Part shown: in pieces, positions 25,078 through 34,022 of the stretch
How positions within the stretch are numbered: the stretch's first letter is position 1
How the letters are laid out: the number at the start of each line of letters is the position of its first letter
Assembly: GCF_000176035.2 (NCBI RefSeq)
Contig: NC_015675.1
Coordinates: 6,700,001 to 6,764,000, forward strand
Direction of reading: 5' to 3'
Source of the DNA: Mesorhizobium opportunistum WSM2075
GTDB lineage: Bacteria > Pseudomonadota > Alphaproteobacteria > Rhizobiales > Rhizobiaceae
Length of the DNA: 64,000 bases
Program-made: the position numbers and the translations under genes
Notes under the pieces: generated by a model
What the model was told of the DNA's origin: nothing
Seen by the model: only the letters and a program-made list of their open reading frames with translations
Databases searched by the model: none

Positions 25078-26366
25078 AAATCGCACTGGTCAACCCGCAC
25101 TGGACATACGAACACAGCATCTACTTCGGTTGCCGCCAACCGCACCTGCCGCTGGAGCTTGGTTACGCCAAAGCCCTGCTGGAAGCGGACGGTCACGCCG
25201 TGCTGATGCTGGACGGGCAACTGCAGGATCTCGACAACGCCGCGCTTGCCAAGCACGTAGCGGCGTTCGAGCCGGATATGACGGTGGTGACGACCGCGCC
25301 GACTTACCTCTTCTGGCGCTGCGCGCAGCCGGAGCTGCGGGTACCGGCAGAATTCCTGAAGCATCTCGCCGGGCGCGGCGGCCGCACCGTGGCTGTCGGG
25401 CCGCACGGCTCGGCGACGCCCGCCCCTACCCTGCGCAAGCTTGGCGTCGACATCGTCGTGCGCGGCGAATGCGAGGAAGTGGTGGCGGAGCTTGCCCGTC
25501 AAAGCGACTGGAGCGCCGTTTCGCACACGGCTCGGCTTGAAGACGACGAATTGATCTCAAACGGCGGAGTGCATGTCAGCGGCTTCGTCGACCACCCAGC
25601 GCTCCATTGGCCGTCGGACTGGATCGCGGCCCATGCGCACCATCATCACCGGTTCGACGCGAACCAGATAGGTGCCGGCGCGGAAGTGGAGGCGTCCCGG
25701 GGCTGCCCCTATAATTGCAGCTTCTGCGCGAAGATCGATTTCCGCGATGCGTACCGGCGCAGGAACCATGACGCCGTCGTTGCCGAGATCGACGGCCTGA
25801 TCGCGCAGGGCGTCGGCTATGTGTATTTTATCGACGAGATCTTCCTGCCGCAGAAAGCGCTGCTTGAGGGGTTGATCGAGCGCGACGTCCAATTCGGCGT
25901 CCAGACGCGGATCGATCTCTGGAAACCGGAGCTGCTGGAATTGCTGGGCGAAGCCGGCTGCGTCTCGATCGAAGCCGGCCTCGAAAGCCTGACCGTCGAA
26001 GGCCGCGAGATGCTGGCCAAGCGCTGCCGACTTGGGACCGAGGAATTGGCCGCGCTGCTGGTCAATGCCCGCCGTCATGTCCCTTTCGTCCAAGCCAATC
26101 TGATCGGCGTGGTCGAGGACGATCCGGCGCTGGTGGACTATTGGCGCAAGCACCTCATCGACAACGGCGTCTGGGCCAACGAGCCGGTGCCGCTCTATCC
26201 TTATCCAAGTTCGCCCAGCTACCGCGAGCTGTGGGGAGAACCCGACGATTTCGCTTGGGAGCGTGCGCATGAGCACTACCTCGCCTCGTTCCAGGCATTC
26301 AGCGACATCCAGGACCAGCGTCCACGCGCGCTTGCCGAGTTGGAGTGCTCATGCTGCAATCATTGA
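25074..26366 (+). CDS. B12-binding-domain radical SAM protein
   Basis: A 430-residue protein. The N-terminal Rossmann-like segment (about 1-150) corresponds to the B12-binding-type domain, but without a clear DxHxxG cobalamin signature. The radical SAM motif CPYNCSFC is at residues 211-218 (Cys 211, 215, 218 bind the 4Fe-4S cluster), followed by YFIDEIFLP. The C-terminus ends in CSCCNH, which may bind another metal. Inside a glycan operon it may carry out an unusual C-C, C-methyl or redox step on a sugar or lipid; the substrate is unknown. It overlaps both neighbours (4 bases and 16 bases). Confidence 0.85.
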   Translation: MKIALVNPHWTYEHSIYFGCRQPHLPLELGYAKALLEADGHAVLMLDGQLQDLDNAALAKHVAAFEPDMTVVTTAPTYLFWRCAQPELRVPAEFLKHLAGRGGRTVAVGPHGSATPAPTLRKLGVDIVVRGECEEVVAELARQSDWSAVSHTARLEDDELISNGGVHVSGFVDHPALHWPSDWIAAHAHHHHRFDANQIGAGAEVEASRGCPYNCSFCAKIDFRDAYRRRNHDAVVAEIDGLIAQGVGYVYFIDEIFLPQKALLEGLIERDVQFGVQTRIDLWKPELLELLGEAGCVSIEAGLESLTVEGREMLAKRCRLGTEELAALLVNARRHVPFVQANLIGVVEDDPALVDYWRKHLIDNGVWANEPVPLYPYPSSPSYRELWGEPDDFAWERAHEHYLASFQAFSDIQDQRPRALAELECSCCNH

Positions 26367-27451
26367 CCTATCGCCCGAGACGTATCCTGATGACCACCGA
26401 TGCCGTCGGCGGGGTCTGGCGCTATTCGCTCGATCTGGCGCGCGAGCTTGCGACCGGCGGCGACAGCATCATGCTGGCGGGTCTCGGGCCTCCGCCTTCG
26501 GCGGAGCAGGTCAGGGAGGCGCAATCGTTCACCACGCTCGAATGGCTTGAAAGCCCGCCTGACTGGATGACACGCGACGAGAACGATCTCGAGCAGTTTC
26601 CTGGCGAGCTGAAGGCCCTTGCGACCGCTTATGGCGCCGATCTCGTCCACCTCAACGCACCTACGCAAGCGGCGAAGCTCGATCTGCCTTGCCCTATCGT
26701 CGCGGTCTCGCATTCCTGCATCGTGACATGGCAGCATGCGGTGCGCGGCCAAGCCGTGGCGGGCGATTGGGCCTGGCAGAAAGATCGCAACAGGGCTGGG
26801 TTCGATCGCGCCGGGGTAGTCGTCGCGCCGAGTCGAAGCCACGCCGACATGCTTGAGACCTGCTACGGGCCGATCGCGCGGTTGAGCGTCGTCCACAACG
26901 GCGCCTTGCCCGGCCCGCTTGCGTCGCGCCGCGAGTCGTTCGTCCTCGCAGCCGCTCGCTGGTGGGACGATGGCAAGAACGCGGCGGTGCTGGATGCCGC
27001 GGCTGCGATCGCCGAATGGCCGGTCTATGCCGCCGGCCCGCTCGAAGGAGCGGCTGGACAAAGGGCTTGTCTCGATCATTGCGTCTCGCTCGGCTCGATC
27101 GGCCACGCCGAGGCACGTCAGCTTATGGCCAGGGCCAGTATTTTCGTTTCAACGTCAATCTACGAGCCCTTCGGACTTGCAGCTTTGGAGGCCGCGCTCT
27201 CGGGCACGCCATTAGTGCTCGCCGACATTGCAACCTATCGCGAGATATGGGACGGCGCGGCCATCTTCTTCGACGCACGTGATCCGCACGCGCTTGCAGA
27301 ATGCATCGCCCGCCTCGCCCGCGACGCGGATTTGCGGCGCCAACTCAGCCGGCGCGGCGCTCGGCGTGCGCGCAGATATTCATTGCAGGCGCAGTCGGCG
27401 GCGATGCGCGAAATCTACGATCAGGCGGCGATGGCCGTGGCGGGGCATTGA
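26351..27451 (+). CDS. Glycosyltransferase, GT4-like
   Basis: A 366-residue GT-B fold enzyme. The N-terminal domain starts MTTDAVGGVWRYSLDLARELA, and the donor-binding domain contains SIYEPFGLAALEAALSGTPLV (about 270-292), the EX7E-type motif of GT4. The start overlaps the radical SAM gene by 16 bases (ATG 26351; GTG 26345 also possible). No signal or membrane segment, so it is cytoplasmic or peripheral. Acceptor and donor unknown. Confidence 0.82.
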   Translation: MLQSLTYRPRRILMTTDAVGGVWRYSLDLARELATGGDSIMLAGLGPPPSAEQVREAQSFTTLEWLESPPDWMTRDENDLEQFPGELKALATAYGADLVHLNAPTQAAKLDLPCPIVAVSHSCIVTWQHAVRGQAVAGDWAWQKDRNRAGFDRAGVVVAPSRSHADMLETCYGPIARLSVVHNGALPGPLASRRESFVLAAARWWDDGKNAAVLDAAAAIAEWPVYAAGPLEGAAGQRACLDHCVSLGSIGHAEARQLMARASIFVSTSIYEPFGLAALEAALSGTPLVLADIATYREIWDGAAIFFDARDPHALAECIARLARDADLRRQLSRRGARRARRYSLQAQSAAMREIYDQAAMAVAGH

Positions 27452-27453
27452 TC

Positions 27454-28584
27454 ATGCAATTCGTGTTCTACACCCACTCGGTGGTGTCCGACTGGAACCA
27501 TGGCAATGCGCATTTCCAGCGCGGCATCATGCGCGAGCTCATCACGCGCGGGCATCAAGTGATCGCGCTCGAGCCAGCCGACGGGTGGAGCCGTTCGAAC
27601 CTGCTGACCGAGCAAGGCCCCTTCGCCATCGAACGTTTCCGCAAGGATTTCCCCGAGCTCGTTCCGGTGACCTACGATGCTTCTTTCGGTCACGAGGCAT
27701 GGATGGCCGACTCCGATGTGGTGATCGTCCATGAGTGGACGGATCCAGATCTCGTCGCCCGCATTGGGCGAGCCAAGCTCAATGGCGGCAAATTCACGCT
27801 TCTGTTCCACGACACGCACCACCGCGCCGTCTCGTCGACGCAGTCGATTTCGGCGCTCCACCTGGAGCATTTTGACGGCGTTCTGGTTTTTGGCGAGGCA
27901 TTGCGGGAGAGCTATCTTCGCGCCGGTTGGGGCAAACGGGCCTTCACCTGGCACGAGGCAGCGGACGATCGTTTGTTCAGGCCGCACCCCGAAATCGAGC
28001 CTGTGTCGGAGCTGGTCTGGATCGGCAATTGGGGCGATGAAGAACGCAGCGCCGAAATCCAGCAGTTCCTGATCGATCCGGCACGCGAGCTCGGCCTGTC
28101 GGGAACCGTTCATGGCGTGCGCTATCCAGCGGGAGCACTGGCCGCACTCGCCGATGCCGGCCTGCGCTACGAGGGCTGGATCGCCAATGCGGACGTTCCG
28201 AAAGCGTTCGCGCAGCACCGTGTCACAGTGCACATCCCGCGCCGGCCTTACCGAGAACACCTGCCCGGCATTCCCACGATCCGCATGTTCGAGGCATTGG
28301 CCTGCGGCATCCCTCTTGTCTCGGCGCCCTGGTCGGACGTCGAAGGACTGTTCCGTTCCGGCACGGATTTCCTGTTCGCCCGCGACGGTGCCGAGATGCG
28401 GCAGCACCTGCGCGACGTGCTGCATGACGTCGAGCTTGCAAAGGCGCTGGCAGGAGCCGGACTGGAAACCATTCTCGCGCGCCATACATGCCGGCGCCGC
28501 GTGGATGAGTTGTTCGACATACTCGTCGCATGCGGCAATCGGCATGCATTCGAGGGCGCATCAACAAAGGAGGCCGCCGCATGA
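27454..28584 (+). CDS. CgeB-like glycosyltransferase
   Basis: A 376-residue protein of the GT-B type related to CgeB/YkvP. An N-terminal FYTHSVVSDWNHGNAHFQRGIMREL segment leads to LVWIGNWGDEERSAEI in the middle. The C-terminal sugar-nucleotide part has TIRMFEALACGIPLVSAPW (about 290-308). It is more distant from the other three CgeB-like enzymes of the window. It starts 2 bases after the preceding stop and overlaps the next start by 4 bases. Confidence 0.75.
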   Translation: MQFVFYTHSVVSDWNHGNAHFQRGIMRELITRGHQVIALEPADGWSRSNLLTEQGPFAIERFRKDFPELVPVTYDASFGHEAWMADSDVVIVHEWTDPDLVARIGRAKLNGGKFTLLFHDTHHRAVSSTQSISALHLEHFDGVLVFGEALRESYLRAGWGKRAFTWHEAADDRLFRPHPEIEPVSELVWIGNWGDEERSAEIQQFLIDPARELGLSGTVHGVRYPAGALAALADAGLRYEGWIANADVPKAFAQHRVTVHIPRRPYREHLPGIPTIRMFEALACGIPLVSAPWSDVEGLFRSGTDFLFARDGAEMRQHLRDVLHDVELAKALAGAGLETILARHTCRRRVDELFDILVACGNRHAFEGASTKEAAA

Positions 28585-29675
28585 AAATCGCGTTTTACGG
28601 ATCCAGTCTGCTGTCGTCCTACTGGAACGGCGCCGCCACCTATTATCGCGGCCTGCTGAAGGCCCTGTCCCGACGCGGTTACGATATCGTCTTCTATGAG
28701 CCGGATGCCTTCGACCGGCAGAAACACCGCGATATCGAGCCCCCCGACTGGTGCGGCGTCGTCGTCTATGACGCAACGCCGGATGGGTTGATGGAGGTCG
28801 CATCCCGTGCCGCGCAGGCAGACATCGTCGTCAAGGCCAGCGGCGTCGGCTACGAAGACGAAGCCCTGTTGCGCGCTGTGCTCGACCACGCCCGCAGCGA
28901 CGCGCTGACGGTGTTCTGGGATGTCGACGCCCCGGCGACACTCGGCGAATTGCGAAACGATTCCGACCATCCACTCCACGAGGCGCTGAAGAGGATCGGC
29001 CTCGTGCTGACCTATGGCGGCGGCGATCCCGTCGTTTGGGATTACAGAGGATTTGGCGCGGCCGAATGCGTGCCTATCTACAATGCGCTCGATCCCGAGA
29101 CGCACTTCCCTGTTGCCCAGGACCCCCGCTTCACCTGCGATCTCGCTTTTCTCGGCAATCGCCTGCCGGACCGCGAGGCACGGGTCGAGTCATTCTTTCT
29201 CGAGCCCGCGCGTGCCTCGGCCGGCCAAACCTTCCTGCTCGGCGGATCCGGCTGGGGTGACAAGCAGCTGCCGGCGAATGTCTCCTGGCTTGGGCATGTC
29301 GGCACCCGAGACCACAATGCTTTCAACGTCACGCCAAAAGCGGTGCTGAATATCAGCCGTGACAGCATGGCCACCAACGGATTTTCGCCCGCTACACGGG
29401 TCTTTGAGGCGGCTGGAGCTGGCGCTTGCCTCATCACCGACGCCTGGGCCGGCATTGAGATGTTCCTGACGCCCGGGGAGGAAATCCTGGTCGCGCGGGA
29501 CGGCGCCGATGTTGCCGAGATTACGCGCACGCTCAGGCCACGGCGGGCGAAGGCGATCGGCGCGGCAGCGCTTCGGCGCGTTCTTGCCGAACACACCTAC
29601 ACGCTGAGAGCTGAACTGGTTGATACCATCTTCAAGGCGCATTTCGAGCGCCGGACCGTGGAGGCCGCGGAATGA
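28581..29675 (+). CDS. CgeB-like glycosyltransferase
   Basis: A 364-residue protein starting MKIAFYGSSLLSSYWNGAATYYRGLLKALSRRG. The second domain has DLAFLGNRLPDREARVE and the donor motif RVFEAAGAGACLITD. A strong AAAGGAGG lies before the ATG at 28581. It shares layout with 29672-30781 and 41230-42330. Substrates unknown. Coupled at both ends by 4-base overlaps. Confidence 0.78.
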   Translation: MKIAFYGSSLLSSYWNGAATYYRGLLKALSRRGYDIVFYEPDAFDRQKHRDIEPPDWCGVVVYDATPDGLMEVASRAAQADIVVKASGVGYEDEALLRAVLDHARSDALTVFWDVDAPATLGELRNDSDHPLHEALKRIGLVLTYGGGDPVVWDYRGFGAAECVPIYNALDPETHFPVAQDPRFTCDLAFLGNRLPDREARVESFFLEPARASAGQTFLLGGSGWGDKQLPANVSWLGHVGTRDHNAFNVTPKAVLNISRDSMATNGFSPATRVFEAAGAGACLITDAWAGIEMFLTPGEEILVARDGADVAEITRTLRPRRAKAIGAAALRRVLAEHTYTLRAELVDTIFKAHFERRTVEAAE

Positions 29676-30781
29676 CGAAGCCGCTCGATATCGTTTTCCT
29701 CGGTCTTTCGTTGTCCTCTTCGTGGGGCAACGGCCATGCGACCACCTTTCGGGGGCTGTTGCGAGCGCTCAACAAACTCGGCCATCGTGTCACATTCCTG
29801 GAGCGCGACGTGCCCTGGTACGCACATCATCGCGACCTGCGCGAGCCCGATTTCTGCCGCTTGCGCTATTACGACACGGTCGACGAACTCCACCGCAAGC
29901 ACAAGCGAGTGCTTCAGCGGGCCGATGTCGTGGTGGTCGGTTCCTTCGTACCCCAGGGCAGAGCGATCATCGACGAGCTCGCGTCGCTGCGCACCGGGCA
30001 ATTCTGCTTTTATGACATCGACACGCCGGTGACGCTGGCAAGGGTTGCCGAAGATGATTGCGATTATCTGGCCCGCCGGCAGATTCCCTATTTCGACATC
30101 TATTTCTCCTTTACGGGCGGGCCGACTCTCGAACGCCTGACATCCGAATTCGGCGCCCGCCGGGCAGAGCCCCTCTACTGTTCCGTCGATCCCGAGCGAC
30201 ACCATCGAAACGGCAATACGATCGAATGGGATCTAGGCTACCTCGGCACCTACAGCGCGGACCGGCAGCAGACCCTGGAAGCACTTCTGCTTGAGCCTGC
30301 GCGTCGGCTCCCGGATCGACGCTTCGTCGTGGCGGGCGCGCAATATCCTCGCGATATCGCCTGGCCAGACAATGTCGCGCGGATCGAACATCTGCCGCCT
30401 GCCGAGCATGCCGATTTCTACAGCCGGCAGCGCTACACGCTAAATGTGACACGCACCTCGATGATCGCAGCCGGATGGTCGCCCAGCGTGCGGCTTTTCG
30501 AGGCTGCAGCGTGCGGGACGCCGATCATCAGCGACCGCTGGCCCGGCCTCGGTAATTTCTTTCCGGCTTCGGCGATCCAGACGGCCGGCAGCGCGGATGA
30601 TGTGACGCGAATCCTTCTGACACAGTCAGACAGGGCAAGACTCCGTATGGCCAGACAGGCACATTCGCTGGTCCTGGCAAGACACACGGGAACCGCTCGG
30701 GCACGTGAATTCACGTCCGCACTGACGCAGTCAGGACAGATCCGTCCGGTGCTCGATCTGGGCGTCGAGAGTGCAGCATGA
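29672..30781 (+). CDS. CgeB-like glycosyltransferase, paralogue of 41230-42330
   Basis: A 369-residue protein. Shared with 41230-42330 are SSWGNGHATTFRGLLRAL, FYDIDTPVTLARV, FTGGPTLERL, LGYLGTYSADRQ, RRFVVAGAQYPRDI and VRLFEAAACGTPIISD. The C-terminal domain carries the donor-binding EAAACG motif. The pair shows that the two operons work with related chemistry. ATGA overlaps with the previous gene and with the ATG at 30778. Confidence 0.8.
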   Translation: MTKPLDIVFLGLSLSSSWGNGHATTFRGLLRALNKLGHRVTFLERDVPWYAHHRDLREPDFCRLRYYDTVDELHRKHKRVLQRADVVVVGSFVPQGRAIIDELASLRTGQFCFYDIDTPVTLARVAEDDCDYLARRQIPYFDIYFSFTGGPTLERLTSEFGARRAEPLYCSVDPERHHRNGNTIEWDLGYLGTYSADRQQTLEALLLEPARRLPDRRFVVAGAQYPRDIAWPDNVARIEHLPPAEHADFYSRQRYTLNVTRTSMIAAGWSPSVRLFEAAACGTPIISDRWPGLGNFFPASAIQTAGSADDVTRILLTQSDRARLRMARQAHSLVLARHTGTARAREFTSALTQSGQIRPVLDLGVESAA

Positions 30782-30807
30782 CAGGCAGACGACAGGAGAA
30801 CACAGAG

Positions 30808-32103
30808 ATGCGGCGTTCAAAAAAGGCCCAACGGACACGGACGGTGCTTGTCGCCGGCGGTGCCGGTTTTCTCGGTTCGCACCTATGCGAAGCCCTGTTT
30901 CGCGATGGTTATCGCGTAATCTGTGTCGACAACTTTCTCACCGGCCGAATAGAAAACATCACGTCGCTCATCGGCCAATCGCGATTTCGGCTGATCGAGC
31001 AAGATATCTGCAATCCGCTCGAGCTCGGCGAGCCGGTCGATCGTATTTTCAACCTGGCATGTGCGGCATCGCCGCCCCGCTACCAAGCCGATCCCATCCA
31101 CACGACGCGCACCTGCGTGATCGGAACGCTCAATCTGCTCGAGCTTGCAGTTTGCGACGACGCACGGTTCCTGCAGGCATCAACGAGCGAAGTCTATGGC
31201 GATCCCGAACAACATCCCCAACGCGAGGACTATCTCGGCCATGTGAACTGCACCGGCCCGCGCGCCTGCTACGACGAAGGCAAGCGCACCGCGGAGACGC
31301 TTTGCTTCGACTATCTGAGAGCCGACATGGCCGATGTCCGTGTTGCCCGCATCTTCAACACTTATGGGCCCAGGATGGATCCCGCCGACGGCCGCATCGT
31401 CTCGAACCTTGTCATGCAAGCGCTGGAAAAGCGGCCGCTGACGATATTCGGCGATGGCCGACAGACCCGGTCCTTCTGCTACGTCACCGATCTGGTCGAA
31501 GGACTGTTGCGGCTCATGGATATCGAGCCCAATCCGCGCCAGCCGATCAACCTGGGTAACCCTGGAGAATTCACCATCCTCGATCTGGCAGGCCTGGTGA
31601 GGGAACTGACCGGCACCAGATCGCCCGTGAAATTCCTGCCTTTGCCGGAAGACGACCCTCGCCGGCGGCGCCCCGACATCGCCCGTGCACGGTCGCTTCT
31701 TGGCTGGTCGCCCAAAGTGCCGCTCAGGCAAGGTCTGCTGCAGACGGTCATTTATTTCGCCGATCTTGGCAACGGTGCGGCAGAGCCGCCGGTCGCAGCG
31801 ACAAACAGGTCGGGCGCAGGTGGATTTGAACCTGGCGGCCGCGACAATCCGGATGCGACCCGCGTTCTTTACGCCGAAGGGGAACATCCGACAGAGATTC
31901 TGGTTGGGCCCGATAACCCCCGGCACGGAGAACGCAGTCGTGCAGTCGAAGCGATCAGCCAAGGACATCGAGCAGATGGCGGCCGCGCAAACCGCCGACT
32001 TCCTGCGACGATCGTCCATCACGTATCTCGAATGTTGCGTCAGCCTGATGATGACGCATCTCCAACGCGAAGAAGTCGCCAGCATCCTCGAGCAGGAAGC
32101 TGA
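30808..32103 (+). CDS. UDP-glucuronate decarboxylase-like SDR with an odd C-terminal tail
   Basis: A 431-residue product from the ATG at 30808 (AGGAG 9 bases upstream); an ATG at 30778 overlapping the previous stop is an alternative. Residues 10-320 are a full UDP-xylose-synthase-type SDR: GGAGFLGSHLCEALF, STSEVYGDPEQHPQ, GPRACYDEGKRTAETL with Tyr and Lys, and RIFNTYGPRMDPADGR. It would convert UDP-glucuronate to UDP-xylose or a related 4-keto sugar. The last 110 or so residues are Arg/Pro-rich, match no family feature and overlap the small gene at 31940. They look like read-through of a frame after a lost stop. Confidence 0.8.
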   Translation: MRRSKKAQRTRTVLVAGGAGFLGSHLCEALFRDGYRVICVDNFLTGRIENITSLIGQSRFRLIEQDICNPLELGEPVDRIFNLACAASPPRYQADPIHTTRTCVIGTLNLLELAVCDDARFLQASTSEVYGDPEQHPQREDYLGHVNCTGPRACYDEGKRTAETLCFDYLRADMADVRVARIFNTYGPRMDPADGRIVSNLVMQALEKRPLTIFGDGRQTRSFCYVTDLVEGLLRLMDIEPNPRQPINLGNPGEFTILDLAGLVRELTGTRSPVKFLPLPEDDPRRRRPDIARARSLLGWSPKVPLRQGLLQTVIYFADLGNGAAEPPVAATNRSGAGGFEPGGRDNPDATRVLYAEGEHPTEILVGPDNPRHGERSRAVEAISQGHRADGGRANRRLPATIVHHVSRMLRQPDDDASPTRRSRQHPRAGS

Positions 32104-32125
32104 CATGTTGCGCAGGCTGGACTGA
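31940..32125 (+). CDS. Small helical protein overlapping the UXS-like gene
   Basis: A 61-residue frame starting with GTG after GGAGAAC (6 bases). The product is a plausible folded helical protein (QMAAAQTADFLRRSSITYLECCVSLMMTHLQREEVASILEQEADMLRRLD). It overlaps the last 164 bases of the UXS-like frame, whose tail there looks like nonsense, so this frame is probably the real coding one. No family recognised. Confidence 0.5.
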   Translation: MQSKRSAKDIEQMAAAQTADFLRRSSITYLECCVSLMMTHLQREEVASILEQEADMLRRLD

Positions 32126-32200
32126 GCCTTGAGCGTCAGATGTCATGACGAAAAAGCGGCTCAGTAGCAGGTCCGCGCACCACCTTGAAGAGGAACAGAT

Positions 32201-32359
32201 ATGAGCCTCGGCACAATCCTTATCATTATTCTGATCCTGCTGCTAATCGGCGCGATACCGACCTGGCCATATTCGTCGGGCTGGGGCTATGGGCCATCGG
32301 GCATCGTCGGCGTCATCCTTATCATCTTGGTGATCCTGGCGCTCATGGGCCGGGTTTGA
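32201..32359 (+). CDS. DUF3309 small membrane protein
   Basis: A 52-residue protein (MSLGTILIIILILLLIGAIPTWPYS, then GWGYGPSGIVGVILIILVILALMG). It has two membrane helices with the WPYSxxWGYGPSG loop that defines DUF3309. AAGAGGA lies before the ATG at 32201. The family is common in proteobacteria, often under general stress control; function unknown. No EcfG-type box was seen here. Confidence 0.85.
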   Translation: MSLGTILIIILILLLIGAIPTWPYSSGWGYGPSGIVGVILIILVILALMGRV

Positions 32360-32478
32360 GGGCCGATTGGAAGGAATGAGCTGTTCCGTCCGCAGGTGGT
32401 GAGATGACATCCGGTCGCGGCCGATGGCGGCAAGCCGGTTCGACAGCAGAGGTCGGCAGTCATCCTGCAGGTGTCGGG

Positions 32479-33426
32479 TCAATCCCGAACGGAACTCGCG
32501 CTGCCACCGACTTTCTTCTTCGCGGACGATCCGCTGCCGATCCAAAGCGCAGCAAGGATCAACGCGGCCGCTAAATAAAACGCGCTGGCGCCCACCCACA
32601 TGATCAGGCCGCCGAGTTGCTGGTCTTCAAGCGCTGTCAGGCCCCATTGCGGTGCTGCCGAGTCGTTCCCCGCGAATATCTGATTTTTCGACAGGGCCAG
32701 AATCGCGCCGAGCAGACCGCAATGCATGGAGGTGAAGAACAGATAAAACACCGACGCGCCGTGGCCTTTGCGGCGGGCGCGGCCATTGAGCAAGGCCCAC
32801 CAGAAGAGCAGCGCACTCGTCAAGAAGCTGAAATGCTGCAGCCAGTGCACCGGCTCGCTGGCAAGTGCGACATTGAACAGGACCGGCATATGCCATAGCC
32901 AGATGGCGAGACCGTGCAGGACGGTGGCGGAGGCCGGCTCACTCAGGCTTCTCCATGTCATTCGCAGAAATGCCCAATGTGCGCCGCCGGCAAGGTGCCG
33001 CCGCGTGGAGGGCGGAAATGCCCACAACATGGCGCCGAAAGGCCTCGACAGTACAAGCGCGGGAGCCGCGACGATCATCAGCACCTCGTGTTCGATCATG
33101 TGCGCGCTAAAGAGCCGCTCGCCCAGTCCATGCAGCGGAGACACAAGTGCCAGTCCAAGCGCCGCCCAGCCCGCCACAAAACAGCTCATTTGCCGCCAAG
33201 TGACGCCGCGTCCCGCTCCTGCCTGCCACCAAAGCCGGGCAACACCGCAGGTATAGAGGAACAATACGACGCCAAGCGGAATGACGGTCATGGCGGAGAA
33301 TGACCAGCCGCCAGGTACCTGGTCCGCGCCGTGGGCGAACGCAACGGTCGGCGCCAGCAACGCGCATGGCGCCGAAAGGAGTCTTCCGAGCAACGACGCC
33401 CGGCGAAAGAGGCGGGCAATCCGCAT
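32479..33426 (-). CDS. ctaG: Cytochrome oxidase assembly protein, caa3-type CtaG
   Basis: A 315-residue membrane protein with a possible signal (MRIARLFRRASLLG to AFAHG) and about seven helices. The family motifs LHGLGERLFSAHMIEHEVLM and HGLAIWLWHMP carry His residues typical of the caa3_CtaG family, which helps insert copper in CuA/CuB oxidases. The start at 33426 overlaps the stop of the subunit III gene (TGATG). Last gene of the leftward oxidase operon. Confidence 0.85.
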   Translation of the reverse strand: MRIARLFRRASLLGRLLSAPCALLAPTVAFAHGADQVPGGWSFSAMTVIPLGVVLFLYTCGVARLWWQAGAGRGVTWRQMSCFVAGWAALGLALVSPLHGLGERLFSAHMIEHEVLMIVAAPALVLSRPFGAMLWAFPPSTRRHLAGGAHWAFLRMTWRSLSEPASATVLHGLAIWLWHMPVLFNVALASEPVHWLQHFSFLTSALLFWWALLNGRARRKGHGASVFYLFFTSMHCGLLGAILALSKNQIFAGNDSAAPQWGLTALEDQQLGGLIMWVGASAFYLAAALILAALWIGSGSSAKKKVGGSASSVRD

Positions 33427-34022
33427 CAAAGTCTCGGCACCCAATAAAGCACCGCGTAAAGCGGCAGCCACGAGAGCACGACGAAGTTCCAGTAAAACGT
33501 ATTGTCCTCGGCATCGCTGAAGCGTTTACCCCTGCCATGCCGCGTGAACATCAGCACGGTCAGGACAAGCGTATCGGCGACGTCGGTCAGCACATGCACA
33601 CCGTGCAGGCCGAGCAGCAGCCAGACGAAGGAACCGTATGCATTGTCGCGCCAGCGTACCGGCAACGCCGAAAATTCGATGATGCGCAGCCCGATGAGCA
33701 GCAGACCGACCGCACTCATGACGAGCAGCAGCAGGCGGACCGGGCGCAAGTCCTCCCGCATCGCCGCGCGCCTCGTCAGGAAGTTCGGCAGCGCGCTGAC
33801 AACAAGGACAAGCGTGAAGAGCGAGGACCAGACCAGGTTCAAGGGAATGGCATCCCTCGCCCAATCCTTGTTGGTGACGGCCAGGTAGAGATAGCCGCCG
33901 ATTCCAAGGGCGAAGCCGGTTCCTTCCAGCAGACAGAAGGAGAAGGTGCCCCACCATGGGGTGACGCGCGAGCCGAAGGCATAGGTCGGCAAACCCGAGA
34001 CATCGATGACCGTGCGGGGCAT
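33426..34022 (-). CDS. ctaE: Cytochrome c oxidase subunit III
   Basis: A 198-residue, five-helix protein: WWGTFSFCLLEGTGFALGIGGYLY, IGLRIIEF, then LLLGLHGVHVLTDVADTLVL and NTFYWNFVVLSWLPLYAVLYW. These are short-form subunit III features (EGxxF and HxxH-type helix). It begins directly after subunit I (1 base gap). No catalytic metal; it stabilises subunit I. Confidence 0.85.
   Translation of the reverse strand: MPRTVIDVSGLPTYAFGSRVTPWWGTFSFCLLEGTGFALGIGGYLYLAVTNKDWARDAIPLNLVWSSLFTLVLVVSALPNFLTRRAAMREDLRPVRLLLLVMSAVGLLLIGLRIIEFSALPVRWRDNAYGSFVWLLLGLHGVHVLTDVADTLVLTVLMFTRHGRGKRFSDAEDNTFYWNFVVLSWLPLYAVLYWVPRL

Noticed and set aside
23740..25086. A 448-codon frame opposite the epimerase genes
   Set aside because: Antisense shadow; both strands are open because of high GC at third positions, and the plus strand has clear SDR motifs.
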